A stretch of 64,000 nucleotides of DNA from Alcanivorax sp. DG881. Lineage in GTDB: Bacteria > Pseudomonadota > Gammaproteobacteria > Pseudomonadales > Alcanivoracaceae. The translations under genes and the position numbers were made by a program. This document shows, piece after piece, positions 43,701 to 52,200 of the stretch. Position 1 is the first letter of the stretch. Every line of letters starts with the position of its first letter. The stretch spans positions 2,374,039 through 2,438,038 of the forward strand of contig NZ_DS989915.1 in the NCBI RefSeq assembly GCF_000155615.1, read 5' to 3'. The notes under the pieces are model-generated. The model searched no databases. It saw only the letters and a program-made list of their open reading frames with translations, and was not told where the DNA came from.

Positions 43701-44931
43701 CCAGGGTGGCTTCCACGTAGAGCAGGGCCCCGGCGATGTCCATCAGGCTTTCGCGCTCGGCGGGCGCCTTGCCGGCGACGATATCCTCCATGGCGTGCAG
43801 TTGCTCTTCCACCAGCGTGCGAGGCTGGCCCAGGCCGAGTACGGCCACGGTGTCGGCCACCTGCTTCAGGGTGAGCGTGAGTGGCTGCAGCTTGCTGGTA
43901 TCGGTGTCGCCGCTGTGCACGAAGCTTTCCAGCGCGTCTTTTACTGTGGTGAGCTCTTCGGAAAGCGCCTGCACCACGGAGTTCATGGCCTGGGCGTCCG
44001 GGCCGGTCATCCGTTGGCGTTCTTCATTGACCAGATCATCGGACGGCAGCGCTTCATCCAGCCGGAAACGGGCTTTTACATCGCGGATGCGCGGGCTGTC
44101 CACGTCGGCCTTGGCCACGTAGTAGAGCAGGTTCTTGATCAGTTCGGTGGGGGCTGGCCGGTTCAGGCTGGCAGCCCCTTCTACCGCTAGCTCGCGCAGG
44201 TTGCGGTCCACGTGACCAAGCATCAGTTTGACGGAGGTGCCGAGAATAATGGCGTCTTCTGAGAGGCCTTCCACCAGCGCATTGCTGATCGACCACAGCG
44301 GTGCACGTGGTGCGTCGCCGGTGACCTGTTCCAGTTTGGTGAAGACCTTGGCCATGTAGCCCAGGTTTTCGCCCATGTTGTCGTTGCGCAGTACGCCAAG
44401 CAGGGCAATCTGGAACATCTGGCGGATTTTTTTCGCCAGCAGGATAAAGCGTGGATCGTTGAGCAGGTCGTCGGGAATCTGGCCCTGGCCGGTTGCTTCG
44501 CTGAGATCCGGTTTGAACAGGGAGGTTTCCGACAACAGGGATTCGCCGCGGGCGGCGCGCAGGTCATTGAGCAGTGGCAGCAGCACCACCGGCAGATCAC
44601 GGCGGTTGCTGGCGACCCGGTCCAGGTACGGCGGCAGCTGCAGGATCGCCCGCATCAGGGTTTCCTGGCTGTCAGTCACATTGCCTACATTGCCGTCGAG
44701 CAGTGCCTGCGCCAGTTTTTCCATTTCTTCGGCGAGCAGTGCCGCACCGTAGAACTCCACCATCTGCAAGGTGCCGTACACCTGATGCAGGTGGGTCTGG
44801 CAGAAACGCATGCGAGTGGCGTCGTCCGGGTTGTCCACGAACGATTCCAGTGCCTGTTGCGCCTGGTTCAGGGTTTCCTGGATTTCCCCGCGAACCCAGT
44901 CCAGAGCCAGATAGTCGTGACGGTCACTCAT
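37702..44931 (-). CDS. chpA: Giant hybrid histidine kinase ChpA
   Basis: A 2409-residue CheA-type kinase, the core of the Pil-Chp system. In order: an N-terminal region with degenerate HPt-like repeats (for example THLHQVYGTLQMVEF); five HPt domains with the HTLKG motif near residues 730, 1025, 1325, 1510 and 1680, separated by acidic Ala/Pro/Asp-rich linkers; a P3-like dimerisation helix from about 1790; the ATPase with NAVDHG and DDGKGID; a CheW domain near 2110-2250; and a C-terminal receiver (DVMLLDIEMPRMDG). P. aeruginosa ChpA has more phosphotransfer sites. ATG at 44931 follows AGGAGA; an ATG at 44994 is poorer. Confidence 0.95.
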   Translation of the reverse strand: MSDRHDYLALDWVRGEIQETLNQAQQALESFVDNPDDATRMRFCQTHLHQVYGTLQMVEFYGAALLAEEMEKLAQALLDGNVGNVTDSQETLMRAILQLPPYLDRVASNRRDLPVVLLPLLNDLRAARGESLLSETSLFKPDLSEATGQGQIPDDLLNDPRFILLAKKIRQMFQIALLGVLRNDNMGENLGYMAKVFTKLEQVTGDAPRAPLWSISNALVEGLSEDAIILGTSVKLMLGHVDRNLRELAVEGAASLNRPAPTELIKNLLYYVAKADVDSPRIRDVKARFRLDEALPSDDLVNEERQRMTGPDAQAMNSVVQALSEELTTVKDALESFVHSGDTDTSKLQPLTLTLKQVADTVAVLGLGQPRTLVEEQLHAMEDIVAGKAPAERESLMDIAGALLYVEATLAGISGDRRSASYNGQGDDMPSHVGQAMDAVLRECRAGLEEAKDGIVEFIASQWNTDPLQVVPERLNAVRGGLDVIQLGKPALILRQCVQFIEEKLLQADQPKPDWRSMDTLADAITSVEYYLERLSDDPATTDDILQLARASVEALGYPLEEEQDFADNDIDVERIELEQTGLDSPAESHDSADSAVAEHDVDAWSGFSANEQLDDETDTTAQDQDPTLELQPLESDDEAPDFDSSDDDELLDPTLEITAPAEPETHAPEASDADTHNHDDDDLIDDEIIEIFQEEVGEVLDALDEYFPRWAANTSDEESLVEFRRAFHTLKGSGRMVGASTVGELGWSVENMLNRVIDRTIVPTAVLIALVQEVRNRVPALVNAFTLRQPDPFDVQPLADAADTLAAGGQIDQVPVIVADDSTTDAIDDTATDTIADVSPDAPDTLVLEADAHSEPDSTLELTELPSAENADAPSSEHTLSAEDLAAFDAAASEDTLTPWDTDDSSDDIHVLPVDNDLTEIDESLTLDLPEQEPDYDAQAPAHSSAAAAESLSDIPDMSDGAPGDDAPGDGNNSDEGPDTVLLEIFSSEARRNLALIAQWLAGNDTDLSEHPVDDSVHRALHTLKGSARMAEIEAVAEVAEPAEKLARDLISSNRRANQQQVDLLAQSHDLILTSLDQLDPTPPAHLPGADALIQSLNQQRDQLQGCDSPGPDPHILSVFLSEGMDLIVDAEQLLSQWAQHPEHTDELVRLRDELELLSNSATTAGLNEIHDLAAALAGCYSAVEGGRLAYSERLFALAGEGQDALMNMMDCLAAGQTVRPELGLVDALRELAEGDGPDGGPDGGLPVDDHNDDSSNTLQNNSAPVSELSAETPDSSRYEAHLDPELVELFLEEAEEILESASHILDQWEAGDSSNVSSLQRDLHTLKGGARMAGVAPVGDLAHELENLYEGYNAGQLESDAALFQLLHQCHDSLAVMIENLQANIAPADAPALVAAIQAFIRGEAPGAVTPSAPDDDSTSPFSNTGESESADSPVMPAANATDAPAPVAVEDAPEPTEAPPQPERDPELVEIFLEEADEILESAGNSLELWISQQDNLIELQSLQRDLHTLKGGARMAEVPELGDLGHELETLYEGLAQSQLAIEPTLFDLLHRCHDQLAEMVEALKANRPLPSGEVLISAIHGYAADPAGFTLPTMAASPAAQPASPPPATAASEAPAPANTAADDAWQADSDPEILEIFLEESEELSDIIDACLTSWKDHPESADFIDDLKRALHTLKGGARLAGLKQLGDISHDFETYLLELESRRQTPAQSDFQPMLDWHDQINRGMESVAAAAQTNAPVAETPDAAAPANTLPAATDKQPAPQQPQKDDRRQRQNQAQPQEMVRVGADVLEALVNLAGETSINRGRVEQGITEFAFNVEEMGNTVQRLYEQLRRLDSETEAQIMSNYQKGVDLGEYDEDFDPLEMDQYSELHQITKQLSESASDLLDLKNTLLDRNKDTETLLLQQARINTELQEKLMRTRMVPFSRLVPRLRRIVRQISGEVDKRVDFDVLNPEGELDRSLMERVVAPLEHMLRNAVDHGIETSEGRQSAGKDGTGRINLELGREGGEVVITLSDDGKGIDTDAVRQKAIERGLIAADAQLSEQEIQQFIFHAGFSTAAAVTQISGRGVGMDVVASEIKQMGGSVTIDSRKGQGTRFIIRLPFTLAMNRALMVKAAEDSYAIPLNQIEGIVRISPFELQHYFEEENPVYTYVGQDYELQYLGHFVHGNRVPHLENQTTPMPVLLIRSTEHTVAIVVDDLVGSREVVVKAVGPQLATVAGISGATILGDGSVVIILDIHSLIRAAHVQTTALAAGETVPTLPQEPEEELQPQRDTPLVMVTDDSVTVRKVTTRLLERNGYEVVTAKDGIDAIAKLEDIRPDVMLLDIEMPRMDGFEVATHVRHDSRLQDVPIIMITSRTGEKHRERAFDIGVNCYMGKPFQENELLSTIRELLGELQETDNG

Positions 44932-44949
44932 GACGTCTCCTGTCATACA

Positions 44950-44980
44950 TAAACCCGCCTTCTTTGGTGGGCAGGTTTTT
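44950..44980. promoter_or_regulatory. Hairpin in the pilK-chpA gap
   Basis: AAACCCGCC and GGCAGGTTT pair with one mismatch in the 178-base gap that precedes chpA; five Ts follow on the plus strand. On the minus strand it could be an attenuator or leader structure before chpA. The function is unproven. Confidence 0.4.
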
Positions 44981-44985
44981 ATAAT

Positions 44986-45095
44986 GCGCAACACGTAACA
45001 TGCAGCAGGCCCCGAGCCGGTGGTTGCTGATGGGTGCTACCCCAAGCCTTTTCTTTTTTCGCGTGCCGCATGTTGCGTGCCGCGTGTTGCGTTAT
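44986..45095. repeat. Word-repeat inverted element inside the pil-chp operon (GCGTGTTGC type)
   Basis: The left arm GCGCAACACGTAACATGCAG (44986-45005 and on to 45011) is pairable with the right arm 45061-45095, which is made of tandem GCGTGCCGCATGTT and GCGTGCCGCGTGTT words. It has the same architecture as the GTTGAAAG elements but a different word. It separates pilK from chpA. Confidence 0.55.
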
Positions 45096-45109
45096 GTCTT
45101 TCTGCGTTT

Positions 45110-45988
45110 CTATCGACAGCGCCGGAATGCCAGCGTATCGGCAAAGTGAATCCGTTCCAGATCCGGATGTTGCCAATCAGTCACTTCCCCGGGCCCGAGT
45201 ATCAGGATGCCTCCTGGTGCGAGCCGTTCCGCCAGCCGGTTCACGATCTGGCGTTTCCGCCAGCGGCGGAAGTAAATCAGCATGTTCTGACAAAAAATCA
45301 GATCCATGTTGTTCATTGGTGCGGTGCTGAGATCCAGCACGTTAAGCCGCGCGAAGCAGATGCGTTCGCGTAGTGCCCCGGTGATGGTCACGGTTTGCCC
45401 GTTTCCGGTGGGCTCGAAATACTTGTCCCGCAACAGCGGATCGACCTGCAATACCCGGCGTGCGGCATATTCGCCTTTGCGGGCCTTGGCCAGGGTGGGC
45501 AGGCTGATGTCGGTGGCGGTGATGCCGTAGAACCGTTTCTGCTCGCTGGCGGAAAACTGCTCGTTGATCATCATGGCGAGGGAATAGGCTTCCTCACCGG
45601 TGGAGCACCCCACGCTCCACACGTCCAGGCTGGCGCTCGCCGGCTGTTCGGCCATGAAGCGCTGAGTAAATTCTTCCACCAGCGCGTAGGAACCGGGATG
45701 CCGGAAGAAACTGGTTTCCTGGACGGTCAGACGGTCCACCAGCACGGACCATTCCATGGCCCGTGACTGGGTGGAACCCACCATCAGGTGTTCGTAATAG
45801 GTGTCGTAGTCCTCGATGCCCAGCTCGCGCATGCGAATGTTCAAGCTGGTTTCGAGGAAGGTCTTGCGCTCGTTGGACAGCGACATGCCGGTGCGGTCTT
45901 CCAGCAGCGCCTGCCATAGCTGGAACTGCTCCGCATCCATGGCGGGCGTGCTTTTGATCGACCAGCGATCTGTCACTGCAGCACCCAT
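45110..45988 (-). CDS. pilK: CheR-type methyltransferase PilK
   Basis: A 292-residue SAM-dependent protein-glutamate methyltransferase. It has the N-terminal CheR helical domain (LEDRTGMSLSNERKTFLETS), the EFxR-equivalent TVQETSFFRHPGSYA, the SAM loop VWSVGCSTGEEAYSLAM, and the catalytic-domain segment MDLIFCQNMLIYF. It methylates the receptor PilJ. It lies 31 bases after pilJ. Confidence 0.92.
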   Translation of the reverse strand: MGAAVTDRWSIKSTPAMDAEQFQLWQALLEDRTGMSLSNERKTFLETSLNIRMRELGIEDYDTYYEHLMVGSTQSRAMEWSVLVDRLTVQETSFFRHPGSYALVEEFTQRFMAEQPASASLDVWSVGCSTGEEAYSLAMMINEQFSASEQKRFYGITATDISLPTLAKARKGEYAARRVLQVDPLLRDKYFEPTGNGQTVTITGALRERICFARLNVLDLSTAPMNNMDLIFCQNMLIYFRRWRKRQIVNRLAERLAPGGILILGPGEVTDWQHPDLERIHFADTLAFRRCR

Positions 45989-46019
45989 GGCATGTCTCCC
46001 GAGACCGGCTCAGGCCGGA

Positions 46020-48044
46020 TCAGGAGTGCTCCGGCAGGCGGAAGCCGGCAACGGAGTTACGCATTTCCTGGGCCATCTCGGCCAGGTTACCAATGGACCG
46101 TGCTGTTGCGGTGGTACCGGCAGAGGTCTGCGAGGTAATTTCCTGGATCACGTTCATGGTGTTGGAAATGTGGCCCGCGGAGGCCGCCTGCTGGCGTGCC
46201 GCGTTGGAAATGTTCTGGATCAGGTCCGCCAGGGTCTTGGATACGTTCTCGATTTCTTCCAGTGCCACACCCGCATCCTGTGCCAGGCGTGCCCCTTTCA
46301 CTACCTCGGCAGTGGTGGCTTCCATGGAGATAACCGCTTCGTTGGTATCGGTCTGAATCGTTTTAACCAGGGTTTCAATCTGCTTGGTTGCCGCAGCAGA
46401 ACGTTCCGCGAGGCGTTGTACCTCATCCGCAACCACCGCGAAGCCCCGGCCGGCTTCGCCGGCCATGGACGCCTGAATGGCGGCGTTCAATGCGAGGATG
46501 TTGGTCTGGTCGGCGATGTCGTTAATCAGGGATACGATGTCACCAATTTCCTGGGAGGATTCACCCAGACGCTTGATCCGTTTGGAGGTTTCCTGGATCT
46601 GTTCGCGGATGGTGTCCATGCCGTGGATGGTGGCCTGTACCACTTCGGCGCCCTTGTTGGCGATGGCTACCGCCCGTTCCGCTACCGCTGCCGATTCGGC
46701 GGCGTTGGCGGATACCTGGTCAATGGACACCGCCATTTCGTTTACAGCGGCGGAGGCGCCGGCAATTTCCTGGGCCTGGTGCTCGGACGCTTCGGCCAGA
46801 TGCATCGCCGTGGACTGGGTCTCCTGGGCCGCCGAGGCCACCTGTACCGCTGAGTTGTTGATCGTCTGTACCAGGCTGCGCAGCTGGTCAATGGAGTAGT
46901 TGATGGAGTCAGCGATGGCACCGGTGAAGTCCTCGGTTACCGTTGCCTGTACCGTCAGGTCACCGTCAGCCAGGTCGCCCAGTTCATCAAGCAGACGCAG
47001 AATCGCCGCCTGGTTACGCTGGTTCTCACTTTCCAGTTCGTCTTTCAGCTTCGCCGCCTGGCGGTTCCGCTGGGCCATGATGATAAAGAAGAACAACACG
47101 GCCAGACCGGCGCAAACGCCACCCAGCCATACCGACGGGAACAGCCCGCTGGTGCTGTCTTCGAACTGGTTGTTCAGGTTGGTGGATTCCTGCAGCAGGT
47201 CCTGGGAGCGACGGAAGATGGTGTCGGCCGCGTTACGTACCTGGAACAGCTCGGGGGCGGTTTCCAGAATCTCATCCACGGACTGGTTTACGAATTCGTC
47301 GAACAGGTCAGCAATTTCGGCCAGGTAGTCCAGGGCATCGGGGTCATTCACCTGGTCAATACCCATGGCGGCGTCGCCTTCGATCATGCCGTTCATGACA
47401 CGACCGAACAGGCTGGCATCACGGCCGAAGGAGTCTGCCGCGATCACCGCGCCGTCGCCGCCTTCCAGTACCTTGGCGATGGACCGTACGATGCGCTCAG
47501 CCAGCCAGGATTGGCGCTGCGCAAAGGCGATCTGTTCCGGTTCCGCATCGGTGGCCACCAGAATTTCCACGACGCCTTCGTATTCAGCCTGCAGGGAAGG
47601 AATGGTCTGGGCCAGAGTGTCTGCCACTTCGTGCAGATCCAGTACCGTGTCTTCCCCTTTCAGGATCACGCCGGCGTTGGCGTTCACTTCATCCCACAGG
47701 GTTTGCAGGCGCGCCATGGCTTGCGGGTCGCTGACCGGCTCGTCCTTGACGTTGTCCCAGGCGGACTGGAAGCTTTTCTGGGATTTATCCAGCAGTTCGA
47801 AGGCGTCGGCGTTACCGGCGGCCGCTTCCAGGGCGTTTTTGGCGATCTGCTGGGAAATTACCCGCATTTCGGAGGCGCGGGTAATGTTTTCCTGCGCCCG
47901 GTTTGCCGTGGTGGCGGACAGCAGGAAGTTGGCCAGTGCCAGTACGATAAAAATGGCAAGGCCCACATAAAGGGCAATATTCAGCGTGCCGCCGCCTGAG
48001 CCCCCCCGCAGTTTTTCGAACAATGCTCCCGAATTGAACTTCAT
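46020..48044 (-). CDS. pilJ: Methyl-accepting chemotaxis protein PilJ
   Basis: A 674-residue receptor. An N-terminal membrane helix ([20 protein letters not shown]) and a second near residue 310 ([16 protein letters not shown]) enclose a periplasmic sensory domain of about 270 residues with repeated helical segments. The cytosolic part is a HAMP-like linker and the long signalling helix pair with the hairpin tip [20 protein letters not shown]. It senses type IV pilus/surface signals and feeds ChpA through PilI and ChpC. Confidence 0.94.
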   Translation of the reverse strand: MKFNSGALFEKLRGGSGGGTLNIALYVGLAIFIVLALANFLLSATTANRAQENITRASEMRVISQQIAKNALEAAAGNADAFELLDKSQKSFQSAWDNVKDEPVSDPQAMARLQTLWDEVNANAGVILKGEDTVLDLHEVADTLAQTIPSLQAEYEGVVEILVATDAEPEQIAFAQRQSWLAERIVRSIAKVLEGGDGAVIAADSFGRDASLFGRVMNGMIEGDAAMGIDQVNDPDALDYLAEIADLFDEFVNQSVDEILETAPELFQVRNAADTIFRRSQDLLQESTNLNNQFEDSTSGLFPSVWLGGVCAGLAVLFFFIIMAQRNRQAAKLKDELESENQRNQAAILRLLDELGDLADGDLTVQATVTEDFTGAIADSINYSIDQLRSLVQTINNSAVQVASAAQETQSTAMHLAEASEHQAQEIAGASAAVNEMAVSIDQVSANAAESAAVAERAVAIANKGAEVVQATIHGMDTIREQIQETSKRIKRLGESSQEIGDIVSLINDIADQTNILALNAAIQASMAGEAGRGFAVVADEVQRLAERSAAATKQIETLVKTIQTDTNEAVISMEATTAEVVKGARLAQDAGVALEEIENVSKTLADLIQNISNAARQQAASAGHISNTMNVIQEITSQTSAGTTATARSIGNLAEMAQEMRNSVAGFRLPEHS

Positions 48045-48102
48045 AGTCTGGCTCCTGGCCTGGCGTTCACTCTTCTTATATTCCCCGAGTTGTTCTATGC
48101 GG

Positions 48103-48651
48103 TTAGCCGGTACGGGCTACCTGCATAAAACGCGGGTCCTCTGCCAGCCGGGTGAGGCTGAACACGGACCAATACTCCCCTTCCCGTCGGTAGGCTCCGC
48201 GCACAAAGTTCGTGACGCTGGTGTCGCTGACCGGCAGTGATTCCACAAATTCATCAATGGGAAAATGTTGCATCCCCAGTACCTCGTCCACGGCCATGCC
48301 GGTGTAGAGGTCGTCCTGGTCCAGCACCAGCAGCCGGCGGCGCTTTTCCTGAACCGGTGAACTCTTTTCCAGAAAGCCGCTGAGATCCATGACGGTCATC
48401 AGGCGGCCCCGGACGTTGGCTACCCCTTTCATCCAGCTGCGTGCGCCGGGAATGCGGGTGTAAGCCGGCACCGAGAGGATTTCGGAAACCTCATCCAGCG
48501 GTGCCACGTATTTCTTGCCGTCGAGCACAAACCCCACGCCACTCCAGTAGCTGACCGCATCCTGCTGCATGGGCAGATCTTTGGCCTGCTCCCGGCAGCG
48601 CTGATTGTATTCAGCGAGTTTAATGTAGGCGGCGGAGGCGTTGCTGCTCAT
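48103..48651 (-). CDS. pilI: CheW-like protein PilI
   Basis: A 182-residue adaptor consisting of one CheW domain ([53 protein letters not shown]) with a short helical N-terminal extension. It links PilJ to ChpA. It sits between pilJ (58 bases away) and pilH (11 bases away). Confidence 0.92.
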   Translation of the reverse strand: MSSNASAAYIKLAEYNQRCREQAKDLPMQQDAVSYWSGVGFVLDGKKYVAPLDEVSEILSVPAYTRIPGARSWMKGVANVRGRLMTVMDLSGFLEKSSPVQEKRRRLLVLDQDDLYTGMAVDEVLGMQHFPIDEFVESLPVSDTSVTNFVRGAYRREGEYWSVFSLTRLAEDPRFMQVARTG

Positions 48652-48662
48652 GGGTGGCTCCT

Positions 48663-49031
48663 TCAGGCGTCGGCCAGCATGCGGTCGACGGTTTGCAGGA
48701 GCACGTCTTCGTCCACCGGCTTGGTCAGGTAATCCCGGGCGCCCTGGCGTTTGCCCCAGACGCGGTCGGTTTCCTGATCCTTGGTGGTAACGATAACGAT
48801 CGGAATATGGGCGGTGTCCGCCCCTTTGGTGAGCTGGCGGGTGGCCTGGAAGCCATTCAGGCCAGGCATTACCACATCCATCAGAACCAGCTCGGGAAGC
48901 TCGGAACGGGCCGTGGCAACGCCATCGGCTCCATTGGCGGCCTCGATTACCTCGTGGCCATGTTTTTCCAGAATCTCGCGCAACTTGTATGTCTCGGTGG
49001 GCGAGTCATCCACAATCAGAATACGTGCCAT
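48663..49031 (-). CDS. pilH: CheY-like response regulator PilH
   Basis: A 122-residue single receiver domain: acidic pair in LIVDDSPTE, phospho-acceptor Asp in LVLMDVVMPGLNGFQ, and the conserved Lys in ARDYLTKPVDED. In P. aeruginosa PilH governs pilus retraction and modulates ChpA output. It lies 11 bases before pilI. Confidence 0.92.
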   Translation of the reverse strand: MARILIVDDSPTETYKLREILEKHGHEVIEAANGADGVATARSELPELVLMDVVMPGLNGFQATRQLTKGADTAHIPIVIVTTKDQETDRVWGKRQGARDYLTKPVDEDVLLQTVDRMLADA

Positions 49032-49063
49032 CTTACCCTCTTCAGGTTCAGCGGCGATGCCGC

Positions 49064-49447
49064 TTAACCGTTGATATGCTGACGAATCGCACCCAGTAGC
49101 TCGTCCTTGGAGAACGGCTTGGTCAGGTACTCATCGGAACCGACAATGCGCCCCTTGGCCTTGTCAAACAGGCCATCCTTGGACGACAGCATGATCACCG
49201 GGGTTGCCTTGAAAGCGCTGTTATTCTTGATCAGCGCGCAGGTCTGATAGCCATCGAGACGCGGCATCATGATATCGACGAAAATGATATTGGGCTTGCT
49301 GTCGGCGATTTTGGCCAAGGCATCGAAGCCATCGGTGGCCGTGATTACTTCACAACCCGCTTTCTTCAACAAGGTTTCGGCGGTACGACGAATCGTCTTG
49401 GAATCGTCGATTACCATCACCTTGAGGTCTTGGAAATTGTCAGTCAT
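49064..49447 (-). CDS. pilG: CheY-like response regulator PilG
   Basis: A 127-residue single receiver domain, first gene of the cluster. It has VIDDSKTIRRTAETLLKKAG with the acidic pair, IIFVDIMMPRLDGYQTC with the phospho-acceptor Asp, and SDEYLTKPFSKDEL with the conserved Lys. PilG is the extension-linked regulator of the Pil-Chp system. gshB lies divergently upstream, as in P. aeruginosa. Confidence 0.94.
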   Translation of the reverse strand: MTDNFQDLKVMVIDDSKTIRRTAETLLKKAGCEVITATDGFDALAKIADSKPNIIFVDIMMPRLDGYQTCALIKNNSAFKATPVIMLSSKDGLFDKAKGRIVGSDEYLTKPFSKDELLGAIRQHING

Positions 49448-49766
49448 GGAAACTGCCTTTAACCGTGAACCGTAATTGGCCGCAACTTATTGTAATTTTT
49501 GGCCTTTCTAGTAATTCGCTGGGCGGGGCCTGTGGCGGTGTCAGCCCAAGCGAAGTTTTTAACACAGATTCTACAATCAATCTATAAGACCCTATGAAAC
49601 TTGAGAAAATGTCCCTCAGACGGGACGTTGAATAAGCTTCTCCGCGCATAGCGAACCTGCCTGTGCGCTGCTAACATTGCCCCGGTCATTGTTGGTATAC
49701 GCAATGCCCGTACCAATCCCCGCGCGCAGCCGTCAGGCTGCCCGCGCCCTGTAGAACGGAGACTTC
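49448..49766. other. 319-base divergent promoter region of pilG and gshB
   Basis: No gene. It is AT-rich at 49480-49610, where promoters for the minus-strand pil-chp operon are expected. It contains a small hairpin (GTCCC, six bases, GGGAC; 49611-49626). No convincing -35/-10 pair could be fixed by eye. Confidence 0.45.
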
Positions 49767-50720
49767 ATGAGCCTGCGTGTTGGTGTGGTGATGGACCCCA
49801 TCGCCAAAATCAAACCCTGGAAAGACAGCACCTTTGCCATGCTGCTGGAAGCGCAGCGGCGCGGCTGGTCCCTGCTCTACATGGAGCCCGGAGACCTTTA
49901 TGTCCGCGATGGTCGCACCTTTGCCACTACCCGGGCACTGTCTGTCACCGACAATAACGACGATTGGTACCGTCTGGCCGACGCCGTGAATCACGACCTG
50001 GCCGATCTGGACATTATCCTGATGCGCCAGGACCCGCCCTTTAATGCGGAATACATCTACGCGACCTATCTGCTCGAGAAAGTGGAGCGTGAAGGGGTGC
50101 TGGTGGTGAACCGCCCGGGCAGCGTGCGCGACAGCAATGAAAAGCTGTTCGCCACCGACTTCCCGCAGTGCTGCGCGCCGACTCTGGTATCCAGCCAGTC
50201 CACACTGCTGCGCAACTTTGTACAGGAGTTTGGTGACACCGTGATGAAGCCGCTGGACGGCATGGGCGGCAGCAACATTTTCCGGGTGCGCAAGGATAGC
50301 CCGAACATCTCGGTGGTGATCGAGGTGCTCACCCAGCACGGCAAGACGCCGATCATGGCCCAGCGCTTTGTGCCGGAGATCACCGAAGGCGACAAGCGCA
50401 TTTTGATGATCAACGGTGAACCGGTGCCCTATGCGCTGGCGCGCATTCCCAAGGAGGGCGAGCTGCGCGGCAATCTGGCGGCGGGTGGTACCGGCCAGGG
50501 CCGGGAGCTGAGTGATCGGGACCGCTGGATCTGCGAGCAGGTGGGGCCGACCCTGAAACGCAAGGGGCTGTATTTTGTCGGGCTGGATGTGATCGGCGAT
50601 TATCTCACCGAAATCAACGTGACCAGCCCTACCTGCATCCGCGAGCTGGATGCGATTTTTGACATCAATATCGCCGGGCAGCTGTTTGATACCCTGCTGG
50701 AGTTGCGGCCGTCGTCATAG
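49767..50720 (+). CDS. gshB: Glutathione synthetase
   Basis: A 317-residue ATP-grasp ligase joining gamma-glutamylcysteine and glycine. The N-terminal LRVGVVMDPIAKIKPWKDST, the ATP-binding DTVMKPLDGMGGSNIFRV and the glycine-rich loop RGNLAAGGTGQGREL are diagnostic, and VTSPTCIRELD closes the active site. The length equals E. coli GshB (316). It is divergent from pilG and precedes the tonB-like gene. Confidence 0.96.
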   Translation: MSLRVGVVMDPIAKIKPWKDSTFAMLLEAQRRGWSLLYMEPGDLYVRDGRTFATTRALSVTDNNDDWYRLADAVNHDLADLDIILMRQDPPFNAEYIYATYLLEKVEREGVLVVNRPGSVRDSNEKLFATDFPQCCAPTLVSSQSTLLRNFVQEFGDTVMKPLDGMGGSNIFRVRKDSPNISVVIEVLTQHGKTPIMAQRFVPEITEGDKRILMINGEPVPYALARIPKEGELRGNLAAGGTGQGRELSDRDRWICEQVGPTLKRKGLYFVGLDVIGDYLTEINVTSPTCIRELDAIFDINIAGQLFDTLLELRPSS

Positions 50721-50837
50721 ACCCGGCCGCCGCTGCGGGGCACACTGGCCGACCTTCTGTTGTGGCGGGCGCTGTCCGCCATGGCTGAATTCAATGGCTG
50801 ACTGAGGCCGCTTAAAAGTAGTAGCGAAAACAATAAC

Positions 50838-51716
50838 ATGGCATCAAATCCGGCATCTGTTACCGCCTCCGACCGTCTCACCTTCACCGTTTTTCTGGCG
50901 GTGGCGTTCCATGGCATCCTGATTTTCGGGGTGAGCTTTGCGCCGGAGTTGCAGCGTGCGGCCCCGCATACCCTGGAAGTCACCCTGGCCCAGCATCGCA
51001 GCGACAGCGAGCCGGAAGAAGCGGACTTCATTGCCCAGAGTAATCAGGAAGGCTCCGGTGATCAGGCTGACAAGCAGGAGCTCACCACCACGGAACAGGC
51101 AGATTTTGCCGACAGTAAACTGGAAAACGTGCAGCTCAAGGAGAAAACCACCCGCGAGCGCCGGGAGCGGGTCAGCCAGCAACTGGTAATCACCACCGCC
51201 CGTGACAGTGAGCACAAGGTTAACGCTGACCAGAAAGAAAAGACCGAACCCAAACCCCTGAAAGTGGCCAAGCAGGAAAACCTGCAGGACCTGAGCCAGC
51301 AGATCGCCAGCCTGCAGGCGCGTCTGGACGAACAAAAGCAAGCCTATGCCAAGCGCCCGCGGGTACGGCGCCTCACCTCTGTGTCCGCCAAGGCGCACTT
51401 CGAAGCGGTCTACATCGATGGCTTTCGCCGCAAGGTGGAAGACATGGGTACCCGCAACTTCCCCGCCCGGGCCCTGAACAGCAATACCTATGGTTCTGTG
51501 CGCCTGATGGTAGCGATCCAGAAAGACGGCTCACTGCAAGAAGTGCGGCTGCTAAAGTCTTCCGGCCATAAGTTCCTTGATCAGGCCGCTATCCAGAGTG
51601 TGCGTCTGGCGGCTCCGTTCGATGCGTTTACAGCGGAAATGCGCCGGAACATGGACGTGCTGGAAATTATCCGCACCTGGAAGTTCGACAGGAACAAGCA
51701 AGTATCGTCCCGGTAG
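50838..51716 (+). CDS. TonB-family energy transducer (TonB3-like)
   Basis: A 292-residue periplasm-spanning protein. An N-terminal membrane anchor (LTFTVFLAVAFHGILIFGVS) is followed by a long charged coiled-coil spacer rather than the usual proline-rich one. The C-terminal TonB domain contains YGSVRLMVAIQKDGSLQEVR and LEIIRTWKFD. In P. aeruginosa the tonB3 gene sits at this position next to gshB and is needed for twitching motility, which fits the neighbouring pil-chp cluster. The name is given by position and domain only. Confidence 0.85.
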   Translation: MASNPASVTASDRLTFTVFLAVAFHGILIFGVSFAPELQRAAPHTLEVTLAQHRSDSEPEEADFIAQSNQEGSGDQADKQELTTTEQADFADSKLENVQLKEKTTRERRERVSQQLVITTARDSEHKVNADQKEKTEPKPLKVAKQENLQDLSQQIASLQARLDEQKQAYAKRPRVRRLTSVSAKAHFEAVYIDGFRRKVEDMGTRNFPARALNSNTYGSVRLMVAIQKDGSLQEVRLLKSSGHKFLDQAAIQSVRLAAPFDAFTAEMRRNMDVLEIIRTWKFDRNKQVSSR

Positions 51717-52200
51717 CGTGCAGGCATCATGCCTGCCCAAGCCCTTCCCTTCTCCATCCGGTCTGCGTGCCACCAATGAGTATCGCGCTGGCGGCGTCAA
51801 TTTTCCTGCTTCACGATTGAAGACGGAGGGGGTTGGCGTGCCAGTTATTATGGCGTTAGTGCGGTAAGAAAGTGTTCGGCAGCTGCCCTGAACGAAACAT
51901 CACAAAGGCGAATATAAATCATCAGTGGGCAGCTTCGAGTCAGAGGGATTGCCGGCGTTTTTCCAATGATAGAAGCAGACTATATGGTTGATGATGTTAT
52001 ACAGTTTGCCGAGAGCGAAGCAGGTATGCTGTATTAAAGGTCTGTGCAACGGGCATGTTTTAACATGCAGCGGAGAGGCGTCAGATATGCAATGTGATGC
52101 TCTCCTGGCAGCCTTGCTGGCCATCGTGCGCGTGGGAAGATGAATTATCCAGGCTTTCCTTGGCAAGATAGATACCTTAACCGTGCTTTAAGCGATACCT
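51717..52200. other. 484-base left flank of the inserted cluster
   Basis: No supported gene. It holds a palindrome GCAGGCAT-C-ATGCCTGC just after the tonB stop (51720-51736, no T-run) and GCATGTTTTAACATGC at 52053-52068. The composition shifts from GC-rich to AT-richer around 51830-51900, which is where the insertion boundary probably lies. No tRNA, integrase or clear direct repeat was seen. Confidence 0.45.

Noticed and set aside
51720-51736. Palindrome after tonB as an intrinsic terminator
   Set aside because: The dyad is perfect, but the loop would be only one base without opening the stem, and no T-run follows.
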